From positions 744,001-808,000 of the forward strand of contig BRON01000019.1 of NCBI GenBank assembly GCA_024345305.1: a DNA stretch of 64,000 nucleotides. The letters are read 5' to 3'. A model generated the notes under the pieces. It had not been told where the DNA came from and searched no databases. It saw only the letters and a list, made by a program, of their open reading frames with translations. The position numbers and the translations under genes were made by a program. Of this stretch, positions 1-10,345 are shown piece after piece (the first letter of the stretch is position 1; each line of letters begins with the position of its first letter). Origin of the DNA: Mrakia gelida (taxonomy: Eukaryota; Basidiomycota; Tremellomycetes; Cystofilobasidiales; Mrakiaceae).

Positions 1-338
1 CTCCCGTCCTGGACTTTGCACTCCCTCCCTCCCGTCTTTCCATCCTTTTCCGCCTCTTTGAAACAGAGCTGACGTCGCTCAAATCTTGCGCTCATCTCCC
101 ACAGCTCTTCCAATTCTCTCAACGAATCCGCTCAGCTTGGAAGTCGCGTGAAGCAGCACGCGAAGCAGCAAAGAAACTACCACCGCCGCAACAACGCCCA
201 CCCCTTCCTCCTTCGTCGCATTCCAACTCTCGTCCACCACCACCGGCCCACCACTACCAGCAGCAGCAACAGCCGATGGGATACCCCGGGCCAGGTGGAG
301 GCGGGGGAGGAGGAGCGATTCCTGGACTGAGGCGGTAG
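1..338 (+). CDS. C-terminal exon of a truncated P/Q/G-rich protein
   Basis: The last exon starts at about 105, after an acceptor CCCACAG preceded by a GCTGACGTC branch-like site at about 69, and runs in frame to TAG at 336-338. It encodes about 77 residues. First comes a short charged helix (FSQRIRSAWKSREAAREAAK), then a proline/glutamine-rich stretch, a QQQQQ run and a glycine-rich tail ending GAIPGLRR. Positions 1-104 are intron, and the rest of the gene lies left of the window. The tail looks disordered and could belong to an RNA-binding or nuclear protein, but I do not recognise the family. The frame is well supported; the function is unknown. Confidence 0.6.
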   Translation, partial: PVLDFALPPSRLSILFRLFETELTSLKSCAHLPQLFQFSQRIRSAWKSREAAREAAKKLPPPQQRPPLPPSSHSNSRPPPPAHHYQQQQQPMGYPGPGGGGGGGAIPGLRR

Positions 339-792
339 GAAAAGTGAACGAGCGTCGAGGCTGAGTTGTGTTGGACGGACGACGAGGAGTGTACGAGCAG
401 GCGCTGTTTTTGTTTTGTCTGGGTAGGCTTGCTTTCTGTTTATGCTTTTGAACTCATGATGAACATGTTCACGAGCCGTTTCGTTCAGTCGAGGCGAGAG
501 GAAGATTCTTCCCAAAGAGACTCAGGGTCCGCATCTCGTCCAGTCGACTGATCGTCTTATCTGCCGATTTCGAGACGAAAGTCGTCAGATCATTGGATAC
601 ATACAACTAAGAGCAGAAGGGACCGAAGGAAGAAGACGCGACGCGACGCGACGCGAGGGACTCTAGACGAAAAGAACGAACGGGCGAGCAGGGATCCATG
701 CTAGGTAGGACAAGCTGAAGAAGGGAGAAGATAAAAGTAAGGGAGAATACAACCGCACGCAACGAAAACTACCACATCGAACTGACACACGC
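339..792. other. Convergent 3' intergenic region
   Basis: This sits between the stop of the plus-strand exon gene (338) and the stop of MOT1 on minus (793), so it should hold both 3' UTRs. I see no convincing gene. It contains a short GACGC pentanucleotide tandem repeat at about 635-654, noted separately. Confidence 0.6.
635..654. repeat. (GACGC)4 microsatellite
   Basis: Four uninterrupted GACGC units in the convergent 3' region. They overlap in composition with the GACGCGTC-type words that recur throughout the window. Confidence 0.9.
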
Positions 793-3700
793 TCACATGC
801 TCTCCAAAAAGCTATCGACCCCCAAGCCTGAGTACTCCTCCTCCTCCGGCAGGTCTTCTAATCCGTCGAGCAGGTTCTTCTGACTGATGGGTCCTCCCGA
901 AGACGACTCCTCGGCTTTCCTCCTTGCAGCAGCGGCGGTGTCCTCCTCTCCCGTCGAGATCTTGAAGAGGTCGAGGACTTGGTCGGTTCCCATTGATTCG
1001 AGACCCGAGTTCTGTTGGTTGACGATCGAGTTGGCGATGTTGAGCTTGAAGCGTTGGAGACTGCGTTGAGGGGAGAAGAGAGAGTGGTTAGTGAGGAGTA
1101 GGGAAAGGGAGGGAAGGGAAGAAAACGACGCGTCGAACGAAAGAAACTCACCCCATGATCTTCTCCTCGAGCGTTCCCTTCGTGATGAGCCTGTAGACGT
1201 TGACGACCTTCTTCTGACCCAGCCGATGAGCTCGATCCATGGCTTGCAGGTCCTTCATCGGGTTCCAATCGTGCTCGACGAAGATGACCGTGTCCGCTCC
1301 TGTGAGGTTGAGTCCGAGACCTCCGACCTGCGTCGTGAGGAGGAGCACGTCGATGCTGGGATCCGAGTTGAAGGTCTGGACGACTCCGTGTCGTTTGGAA
1401 GGATCAGTCGAACCGTCCATCCTCATGTACGAAATCGAGGGCATGTTGGATCGGAAGAGGTCGTTTTCGATAACGTCGAGCATCGTCTTGAGCTGGCAGA
1501 AGATGAGGACTCGGTGTTGTGGGACGGCGGAGAGGGCAAGGTCGTCGACTTCCGATGGAGCTGAGGATATCGAGTTTCCGATTCCACAGTCGAGGAGGAT
1601 TTGCCTAGAAGAGTGAAAAGGAGGAGAATAACGAAGAGGTCAGCCTTCGGTCGAGTTGAGCGAGCGAGGAGAGATGTGAGAGAAAGAGGAGAAGAGCAGA
1701 ATGAGACGCGTCGGGCGAAACTCACTTGAGAGCCATCAACTTGGGAGCGTTCTCGAGATCTCGAATCGAGTTCGGTCCAGCTGATCCTCCCGCCTTCTTG
1801 ACCTTCGCGACGATCGACTTGTACTCCGACTCCTTCGCGACGAGGCAAGGATGGTTGCAGAGCTTCCGAAGGTACTGAAGCGACTGGAAGACGTGGGTCT
1901 GTCCCTTCCCTCCTCCGTCGCTCTTGACGACCTCTCCGACTTCGTCGACGGCTCCCGAGTGAGAGAAGTCGTCGTAGAGCTGCTTCTGGACGTCCGAGAG
2001 GTCGCAGTAGTAGTCCTGGATGATCTTGGGAGGGAGGTCGCTGAGGACGTCTTCTTTGAGTCGACGAAGGAGGAAGGGGAGGACCTGCTTGTGGAGAGCT
2101 TCGAGAGCGAGGGCGGCTGGATGAGGAGAGAGAGAAAAAGAAGGGGCGAGAGGGTCAGATGGTGTTCGAGAAAAGGAGAAGAACGAGACGACAAGAAGGA
2201 AGTGGGCGACGACGACTCACAAGCTTCTCGTTCCCTCGCAGTCGCCTTCCCGTCGCGAACAGCGGTGATCGGTTTCCCGAACCTCTCATTGAACGACCTC
2301 TCGGTTCCAAGAAATCCAGGCATGAGGAAGTCGAAGAGACTCCAGAGCTCGAGGACGTTGTTCTGGATGGGCGTTCCCGAGAGGATGAGACGATGGTCCG
2401 CACGAAGCATCTTGACGGCCTTGGTGAGTTTTGTCTTCCCGTTCTTGATGACGTGACCTTCGTCGAGGATGCAGTAGTTCCAGTTGACGGTTCCGAGGAA
2501 GTCGATGTCGTTCCTGACCATCTCGTACGAGGTGATGACGACGTCGAAGGAGGTGAGGGATTCCTGGAGGAGACTTCGTTGCTTAAGGGATCCGACGTAG
2601 ACGACCGGACGAAGGTTCTCGGTGAACTTGAGGATCTCGTAGTACCAGTGGCCGGTGAGGGTAGGAGGGCAGACGATGATGGAGGGGAGATGGACCGAGT
2701 CGGGAGATCCAGTGGCCTTGAACCTCTCGGCGCGTTCGTAATGCTTTCCAGCGAGGATGCAGAGCGACTGCAGACTCTTCCCCAGACCCATGTCTGCGAT
2801 TGAGACGAAAATAAACGTCAGTCATCGAGAAGACTCACTCGAACGAGACGCGTCGAGAAGAGAGTCGGACTCACCGTCGCAGAGAATCCCATGGAGCTGG
2901 TACTTCGCGAGAAAAGCGAGCCAGTTGATCCCGTCCTGCTGGTACTTCCTGAGCTCGGCCTTGATGGGAACGGGGATCTCGTACTGGTCGACCTTGGTTC
3001 CGTCGAGGAGTTGGTTGAGGAACTGTCGCTCTCCTGCTCGTTTCTCGAGCATCTCCGCCGAGAAGCCTGGAGGATCGGGGATTCCAGCCTGAGAATCGAG
3101 GCGAAACGAGCGAAGAAGGTCAGATTGAGGCTGACGAGCGAAGAGACGAGGCGTAGAAGCAAAGAACTGACCTCGAGGGGAACCATCTTGACCAGTGAAG
3201 CAAAGGTGCTCGTCGCGAGAAGTCGAACGTCGTCGTCGGGATCGCTCATTCGTCCAAGAATCGGGACGATCATGAAGAGGACGTAGGGAAGCGCCTTGAC
3301 GTCGAGGATCCGAACGATTTCTGAGAGGGAGAGATCCAGAGGTGTCAGCGGATGCTCGACAAGAGGAGAAGGAACCGGAGTCGACTCACGAGACACGACC
3401 TCCACCGCTCCTTGACGTTTCGCGACCGTCGGATCTCCCAGGAAAGGCAGCACCGAATCGACGACGTTCTTCATCCCTTCGACCGTAGCGACGTCGCAGA
3501 TGGAGGAGATGACTTTCGAAGCAGCTTGACGAACGATGGAGAACTTGCTTTGGAGAGCGACAAGGATGAAGGGGAAGAGGTCGGTGATCTGGGAGTGAAG
3601 AGACGGGTGGAGGTGTGCGACGACGGTCGAGAGAGTCGTGAAGGTGTCGACCGTTTCCTGTCCTAGTTGATCCGAGAGTGAGAGCTTCGCGTCGGCGTCC

Positions 3701-6700
3701 GATGAGTCGGCTGGCAAAAGAGGGACGGAGGGGGGAGGTCAGCGCGGAGGACGACGAAGACGAGAGACGCGCGCAAGAACGAGTTCGACTCACCAGCAAA
3801 CGTCTCCGTCAGAATCGAAGTCATGCAACTCCACAGCTTCGGCACCTCAACGAACAGCCTCTCTCCGAACCTCTCCGCCAGTTCAGCAAGAGCGAGCTGA
3901 GCTCCTCTGCTCGTGATCCTCGACTGAGCGACCTCCTCCGAATCGACGACGGGGACCTCCTTCGTTCGACCATCCTTCGTTGATGCTGAGTTCGCGGAGG
4001 ACTGCTCCTTGAGAGTGAGGATTCCATCGAGGAGGGTCTTGGAGTTGGTGAAGATGGGGGTCTTGCTCGAGTCCTGGCAGATGAAGGCCGAGAGGTTCTT
4101 GATGATCTTGTCGGTTGGGTTAGATTTGACGGGTGAGGTTGGAGAGGAGCAGAAGGCGATGAAGGAGGAGACCGAGTGGGCGAAGCGACGTTGGAGATCA
4201 AGATTTTCTTCAAACTGAGGAAGAAGAAGGTAGAAGAGATGGTCAGTCTCCGCTCGGACGAGAAGAGGAGGAGGAGGAGGAGGATGAGGACGAAGAACGA
4301 AGACGCGACGAACCTTGACTCCGTTCATGATACTCCTGATCACTGGATTCAGCTTCGTAGGCATCACTCTCAACGCAATCACCGCCGAGGCAACCGCTGC
4401 TGAGACCTGACGATCGTGCTTGTCCTTCATCGAGAGGTAGTATCCGATCGACGAGACGATCTTCATCTGCCTCTCCCTCAACCCAGGAAGCACCAGCTTT
4501 GCTGTCGACTTGGGAAGTCTCTGGACGAGAGCGTCGAACGTCGGCCCTGCGACCTGACCTGCTATCCCGACGGAGAAGAGATCGGCTGGTGGTCCTGCGG
4601 CGTCGAGGGAGGATGGGAGGGTTGGAACGACGTTGGCTGGGACCTTGCCTTCCGAGACGAACGCGGCGAGAAGGTTTTGGCATTCCGAGTGGGCTTGACT
4701 GAGGATGATGAGCATCTCGTAGTAGGCTGGAGGGGTTTGGCCTTCGAGCATGGCGATGAGGTTAGTGGCGAGGAGTTGAGCGTGAGGGTTGGTTTCGGGT
4801 AGGGGAGTGAGGAGGTGCGAAGAGGAGGAAGGGGAGGACGCGTCGACGGCTTTGGACCATTCCTCCACGAGAACGGCAGCGAGGATGATCTGATGCGCCG
4901 ATGTGGATCCGAGATAGTCGCTGATGAACTGGGTGAAGACCCCTTGGAAGTCCTGAGAGCCGAAAAAGAGAAAAAGAGACGGAGGGTCAGCTCTGAGCGG
5001 GGCTCGTTCGAGACGCGAATCTTTTGACTCACCTGCGACGCCGTATCGACCATCAGGAGGGAGAAAGCCTGAGCTGCTGCCAGCCGACACTTGATGACCT
5101 CCTCGACCGACGTGAGCGAGAGGTCCTGAGCCATCATGTTCTTGTCGACGTTGTGCGAAACGGACTGAGCGTCTCCCGTTCGTCCCGTCTTGCCGACCTT
5201 TGTCGACGCGACCGTGGCCTTGAGGAAGAGATTCGAATCGAGAGCGACTCCAGGAGGGGACATGGCGAGAGAGAGCCACTCTCCGATGAAGGGCTTGATG
5301 GCATCGTCGAAGAACCTGGCTGAATCCTCCCGCGAGAGGGACGTCCTGATCTTGTCGATGGCCGCTCTCCAAGTCCGAGCGGAGGCTTCTCGAATGTCGA
5401 GTCGTTCCTCGACGAGTATGTTTTGGAAGAGGAATCGGAAGAGTCGAGAATCGATCCAGTCGATGGATTGGATGGAGGGAGTGGTGAGGAAGAGGTGGAG
5501 AGCGTTGGGGACGGCGAGACGGACGTTAGTAATCGTGTGGCGGAAGAAGGGGAAGAGTCGAGGGACGAGGTCGACGAGGGATAGAGGACCGGATTTGAGG
5601 AGGTCGATGCATTGAGGGAAGGCGATGAGCTTGCCTAAAAGAGAGAGAGAGAAGCGAGAAAGCAAGAAGGAGTCGTCGTCAGCATCGAAATCGAGCCCGC
5701 GGACTTGGGTTGTTCGCGACGCGACGAAGAACCTTCGACTCACCGAGAAGATCCATGACTCCACCCGTGCTACTCCCCAACTCGTCTCCTCCTTCCGAGA
5801 GTGCATCCCAAAGAACAGCGACGACTCGAGCGAGCTCCTCCGGAAGTCGAGTAGCGAGGTAGTTGGCGACGGGAAGGAGGCAAGCGGCTGAGACCGAGCG
5901 AACGTCGTCGTCTGCGTCTCCGAGTCTGAGGACGAGAAGAGCGAGGAACATGATCAGACCCGATCGAAAAGGCATCCCGGAGGAGAGTGTAGATGAACGG
6001 ACTCACCCAAGAACAGCCGCATCAACCACGTCCTTCAGGATATCTCGCTTCGACTCTCCCTCCTCCTCCATCTTCACATCCCCTCCCACCACCACCTCGT
6101 CCCCTCCCTCCACCAAGTCCCCTCTCACAGCCACCTCGAACTTCAGTCCCAACAGCCCAGCATGCCTAACCTCCCAAGCGTATCCCAGCGACTTCCCTCC
6201 TCCCACTCCACCCTCAACGCTGCTCGACGACGACGAGAGCCAACTCTGCCCGACCATCCCAACGAGAACGCGATGAACCTCCGCGACGGACTCCGAGCTC
6301 ATGTGCTTCATGACTGCAGCGAGGGTTTGGGAAGCTGTTTCTCGTACGGGAGCGACGACGACGTCCGAGTTGTAGTCTCCGAATCGATCGAGTGCGAGGA
6401 GGGTGAGGAGGGATTGAGCGAGGAGGAGGAGCGAGTGAGAGGAGAACTGGGAGTTGAGAGTGGTAGGATATCCGACTGAGGGAGAATCGAAAAGCAACGA
6501 GAGGAGTTAGAACTTTTCGACTTCCCAACAAACGCGATTTGAGTCGAGAGGGAAGGGAACGCGACGACTCACCAACCATCCCCATCGCCTTGCCCTGACT
6601 CTTCAACAGATCCCTCAACCCCAACGCTGCTCCATGCCTGATCTCCCACGACGGACTGAACAGCCCAACCTGCAGAAACTCCACAACTCTCTCCCACGGC

Positions 6701-8300
6701 CAACGTTCCCTCCCAGCCTCGTCTCGTTGAACGACGAGCGCTTTTCCCCACTCAAGTTTGCCTTCTCCGTCGACGGCTCCTCCCGAAGCTGCTGAAGCCG
6801 CGGCGTTGGCGGCTGCTTTGGCTTGAGGATCGATGATGACTGGTGCTGAGAGAGGGTTGGAGGAAGTTGAGGTTGGATCTGATGCGAGAGGTGGGGTCGA
6901 GGAGGAAGGAGCCGTCGTGGTGGAGGTGGAGGGAGGAGGAGGCGCGTCGAGTCGAGGTCTGCGTCGAAGCGAAACGAGGAGGAAGGGGAAGAACGAGGCG
7001 AAGGTCAGCTCAGTCATAAACAAACCGATAAACACGGAGAACGAGACTGGATTCCACTCACTTGGTAGCAACAGGCACAGCCGACCCAAACGAAGGCGAA
7101 GGTCCACCACCACCTCCTCCCATCTTCCTCTTCCTCTTCATCGCGTTGACCTGCCTGGCACTCAACCCAGCAAACTCCCCTTCCTCCAACTCCTTCCTCT
7201 TCTCCTCCTCCATCCTCTCCTTCTCGGCTCGTTTCAAAGCGGATTTATTAGGAGCTTTCCCTCCTCCCGCTCCTTTGGCCTTGTCGACGACGACCTCCTC
7301 CGAGGACGACGGTCCGTGGTGTTGCTGCTCCTGCTCCTCCATCTTGACGACGGACGCGTCCCCAGGATGTAGCAGTTGTTCCGACTCCCCAAGCTCCTCC
7401 TTCACCAACTCTCCAAACCCCATATCCATGGGTCCTCCTCCGATCCCCAACCGCTTCATCACTTCCCTCTTCCCCTCCTCGATCTCCTCGTGCGTCGTAG
7501 GTCCTCCAGCCATGGCGAACTCCTTCCCTGAAGAAGCAAGGAGTTTGGGTCTCGAGGGCAGGAGGAGGGAGGGGAGATCGAAAGGTGGTGGTGGGGAGGG
7601 AGGAGAGGGAAGAGTTGAGGACGAGTCCGAGGGAGGGAGCGAGAGGGAAGAGGAAGAAGGAGGAGGAGTCCAGATAGGGATGGAGCGAGCGAGGGAAGCT
7701 AGAGCGAGGGAAGCGGCTGAGCGGGTGTCGTAGGATTTGGAGCGGAGATGGGGGAGGATCTAATTTGGGGAGGGAGGCGACGAGGGAAAGGAAGGAAGGG
7801 AAGGAAGGAAGGTGAGCTTCGCGCGTTCGGGTCTCCCTTCCCTTCCCTTCTCCTTGCCTCCTCCTCCCTCCCTCTCCCTCTATCTATTTCGCCGACCTCG
7901 CCTACCATGCCACACCCACCTTCTTATCTTATCCTCCTCGGAACCGAATCAGAAAAACACCGAGCAGGACCGAGAGAGAAGACTCACCCTTCCAACCAAA
8001 CCCATCACCTCCTTCCACTCCTCCTCCTGATCCAGTCCTACACCCAACCCCGAGCTCCCATCCTCCCCCTCGCCCTCCTCGGGCTTGACCCTCTCGCCGA
8101 AGATCTTCCCTCCAATCTCGCCAAGTTGTTTGGCTGCTGTGGACTTGATCTGTTGGGTTGAGCCCGTGTCGAGGAGGAGGATCAGTCGGTCCAGTCTGAA
8201 CGTCCGACGATAGAAACAAGGGGAGAGAGGGTTAGGGTTGGGTTGTATAGAAGAGCGAAGAAACGGGGGTGGGGGGTGATGAGACGGACCTCGTGCTCAT
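793..8300 (-). CDS. MOT1: MOT1/BTAF1, TATA-binding-protein-associated SNF2 ATPase
   Basis: MOT1 is a nuclear Swi2/Snf2 ATPase that strips TBP from DNA through N-terminal HEAT repeats and a C-terminal ATPase. I place the start at 8300. A tiny first exon (8300-8290, encoding MSTR) is followed by an intron and then LDRLILLLDTGST, the typical MOT1 N terminus. HEAT-like helices fill the first two thirds. The ATPase block carries the motif I segment DDMGLGKS (the codon for the second D is split by an intron near 2800), DEGH in motif II, LSGTPIQNN in motif III and QAMDRAHRLGQKK in motif VI. The C terminus has the usual family tail (LNIANSIVNQQN, then an acidic end) and stops at 793-795. About 15 short introns are interspersed. 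All catalytic motifs look intact and the estimated length of 1,900-2,000 residues fits the family. The identification is firm; individual small exons are approximate. Confidence 0.95.
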
Positions 8301-8826
8301 GCTTGCCAGAGAGAGATGGGGGCAAGGAAGGAAGGGAGGAAGGGAGGGGAGGGTGTTGAGCTCGATTCGAGCGACAAAAGTGGGTTTATAAGGGGGCAAG
8401 TTCAGCGAGGCGGGGAAGGGGGGGTTGGTTGCTAAGGGGAAGGGAGAGAGGGTTTGACTGGAAGATTTGCTCGCATCCGATGCAAGGAAAGAATGGAGAA
8501 GTTTGATAAGTGCAAGAGCAGATGTTGTTCCGTTGAAAAATAGGAAGAACGAAGGAAGGGCCGTTCGTCGTTCGGTCGCGAAGGAACCATGCGACGCGTC
8601 CCTCCCTCCCTCCCATCCCGCTCCACCCTCTGCGTCCTTTCCTCCATGATTTTCTCCTCCTCCTTCCCACCCATCTCAGTATCATCCTTTCTCCTCATCT
8701 CCTCCTACACCCCAAAAAATACTTTTCTCTCTCAAACTCGACCGCGGCTCCCCTCATGACGCTTCCCCTCCCTCTCTCCCTCCCTCCCAACGCTCACCCC
8801 CTCCATCCTTTTTGCTTCACGCAACT
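8301..8826. promoter_or_regulatory. Divergent promoter region MOT1 / Cys-rich peptide
   Basis: About 525 bp separate the start codons of MOT1 (minus) and the small Cys-rich gene (plus), so both promoters must lie here. The right half is strongly CT-rich on plus (8600-8826), as is usual for leaders in this window. I see no unambiguous TATA box. Confidence 0.5.
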
Positions 8827-9830
8827 ATGTCCCCCTCTACCCCTCCCACTACCACCTCGTCCTCTACTCCGTCCTCGGTATCAACCGTTCAACCTCAAGC
8901 TGGCACGAACGTCATGAGTGAGTCTCGACCTCTCGCTCGCTCTGTTTCCCTCCTCCCTCCTTTCCCTCTTTCGCTTCGTTCGTTCGTGGAAAGGCATGAA
9001 CATGAGAGAGCCGATCTCACTGTATCTCTTCGTATCTTGGACGCTGCAGACTCCAAACGCGCCCCCTCCGACTCTGAAGGAAGCAAGAACCAGAAGCAGG
9101 AGGTGTTGAGGTTGAGAGGGGGTTGTCCTGGTGTGAGTCGCTCGGGCTCTTCTTTCTGCGTTTCTCTTCTCGAACATCTTGGAGGGATGCGATGAGGGAA
9201 GGGCGAAGCTTGTATGTTTGAGCCTGATTGGGTTGGGGAGAGTGGGAAGGCAGGGAGAGTGGGAAGCACGAGAGGAGGACCGGACGGGGAGAAGGAGCGA
9301 GCGAGCTCGGCGAGCTCGACGACACGGATCGCTCGAGGAGGGGCTGCAGCAGTACTGGGAGAAAGCGAGAAACCCACGAGCTCCTCTATAGACTGAGCTG
9401 GTTCTTGTTGTGAGCGATGCTTGTCGTTGGCAGTTTTCCTTTCCTTCCGTGCGCTCGAACGAACGATGTTGACTGACCCCCGCTCGTTCCTCCTCCTCCT
9501 CCAAATAGCACCTCTGCGGTCTTCCCATCTTGCGTGAGTTCCTCGCTCGCGGCTCTTCTCTTTCCAGTCTGTAGATATAGTTGCTGACAGACGCTTGCTC
9601 GTTCTTATCTCTCTCAGCCTGCCACTGCGGTGAGTCTACATGCTCATCTTCTCTGTTTCGTTCGTTCATGACGAGGGCTGAGCTCTCTCCCTGTCCCCTC
9701 TCTTTCCTCCTTCACAGATATCTGCATCATCCCGTTCGTCCTCCCGCTTTCTCTCTTAGACGATGTACTCTTATGTCTGGAACTGACCATGCTTCCCTTT
9801 CGTCTCGCTTTTTCCAGCTGCTGCTGCTAG
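8827..9830 (+). CDS. Small cysteine-rich peptide with ubiquitin-tail-like LRLRGG motif
   Basis: Six exons can be joined in one frame: 8827-8917, 9050-9132, 9509-9533, 9618-9629, 9718-9733 and 9818-9830. They give 79 residues ending at TAG 9828-9830. The N-terminal 45 residues are Ser/Thr/Pro-rich and disordered. Then comes LRLRGG, identical to the last six residues of ubiquitin, followed by a compact Cys cluster (CPG, HLCG, PCHCD, ICIIP, terminal CCC). Exons 3-6 are only 25, 12, 16 and 13 nt, each flanked by GT donors (GTGAGT or GTTCGT) and YAG acceptors. I recall small basidiomycete Cys-rich proteins with a similar LRLRGG plus Cys layout, but no known function. There is no signal peptide or membrane segment, so it is probably cytosolic; the Cys cluster could bind metal or be palmitoylated. 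The exon chain is inferred from frame and motif. Confidence 0.7.
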
Positions 9831-10272
9831 ACTCGCTCGCTCTCCCCCTCGGTGTTTTGGATCCTCGCAGCTCCCTTTCACGCTCCCTCTCCTTTGTCTT
9901 TTCCCTTCTTTTTTTTCTTCTTCTGCTACTATACCTTACTTACTGTATCGCCATACACGAACTCTTTCTCTCTTTCTATCTCACAAACGAAGAACGAAAC
10001 GAAACAAAGCCAAAGAAAAGCAGAGAGCGCGACCTTCCCCTCCGCCTCGCCTCCTCTCTTCTGTTCGAACCCAACCGTCATCCCAACCCCTCCTCCCTCT
10101 CCTCCTCTTCCTTCCCCTTCAACTGCGCTCTCCCCCTTCTCTCGCCTCGCGTCCCTCTCCTCTCGCGCACCAGCCAACCAACCCCCACCCTAGCAGCCAG
10201 CGAGCCCACCCTTCGAGACCAGCTCCGAGCCAGCCAAGGACAGACCGAACAACGAACCCTCAAACCGACCAG

Positions 10273-10303
<31 letters not shown>

Positions 10304-10345
10304 TCTCTTCCCTTGAACCCATCCACTCTTCTCTTAACCTATAAA
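9831..10345 (+). promoter_or_regulatory. CT-rich upstream region of ROT1 with (CT)n tract
   Basis: This holds the 3' UTR of the Cys-rich gene and the promoter/leader of ROT1. The plus strand is strongly pyrimidine-rich, with an uninterrupted (CT)n run at about 10272-10293. A TATAAAA string lies at 10341-10347, but it coincides with the proposed donor of the ROT1 intron, so its role is ambiguous. Confidence 0.5.
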
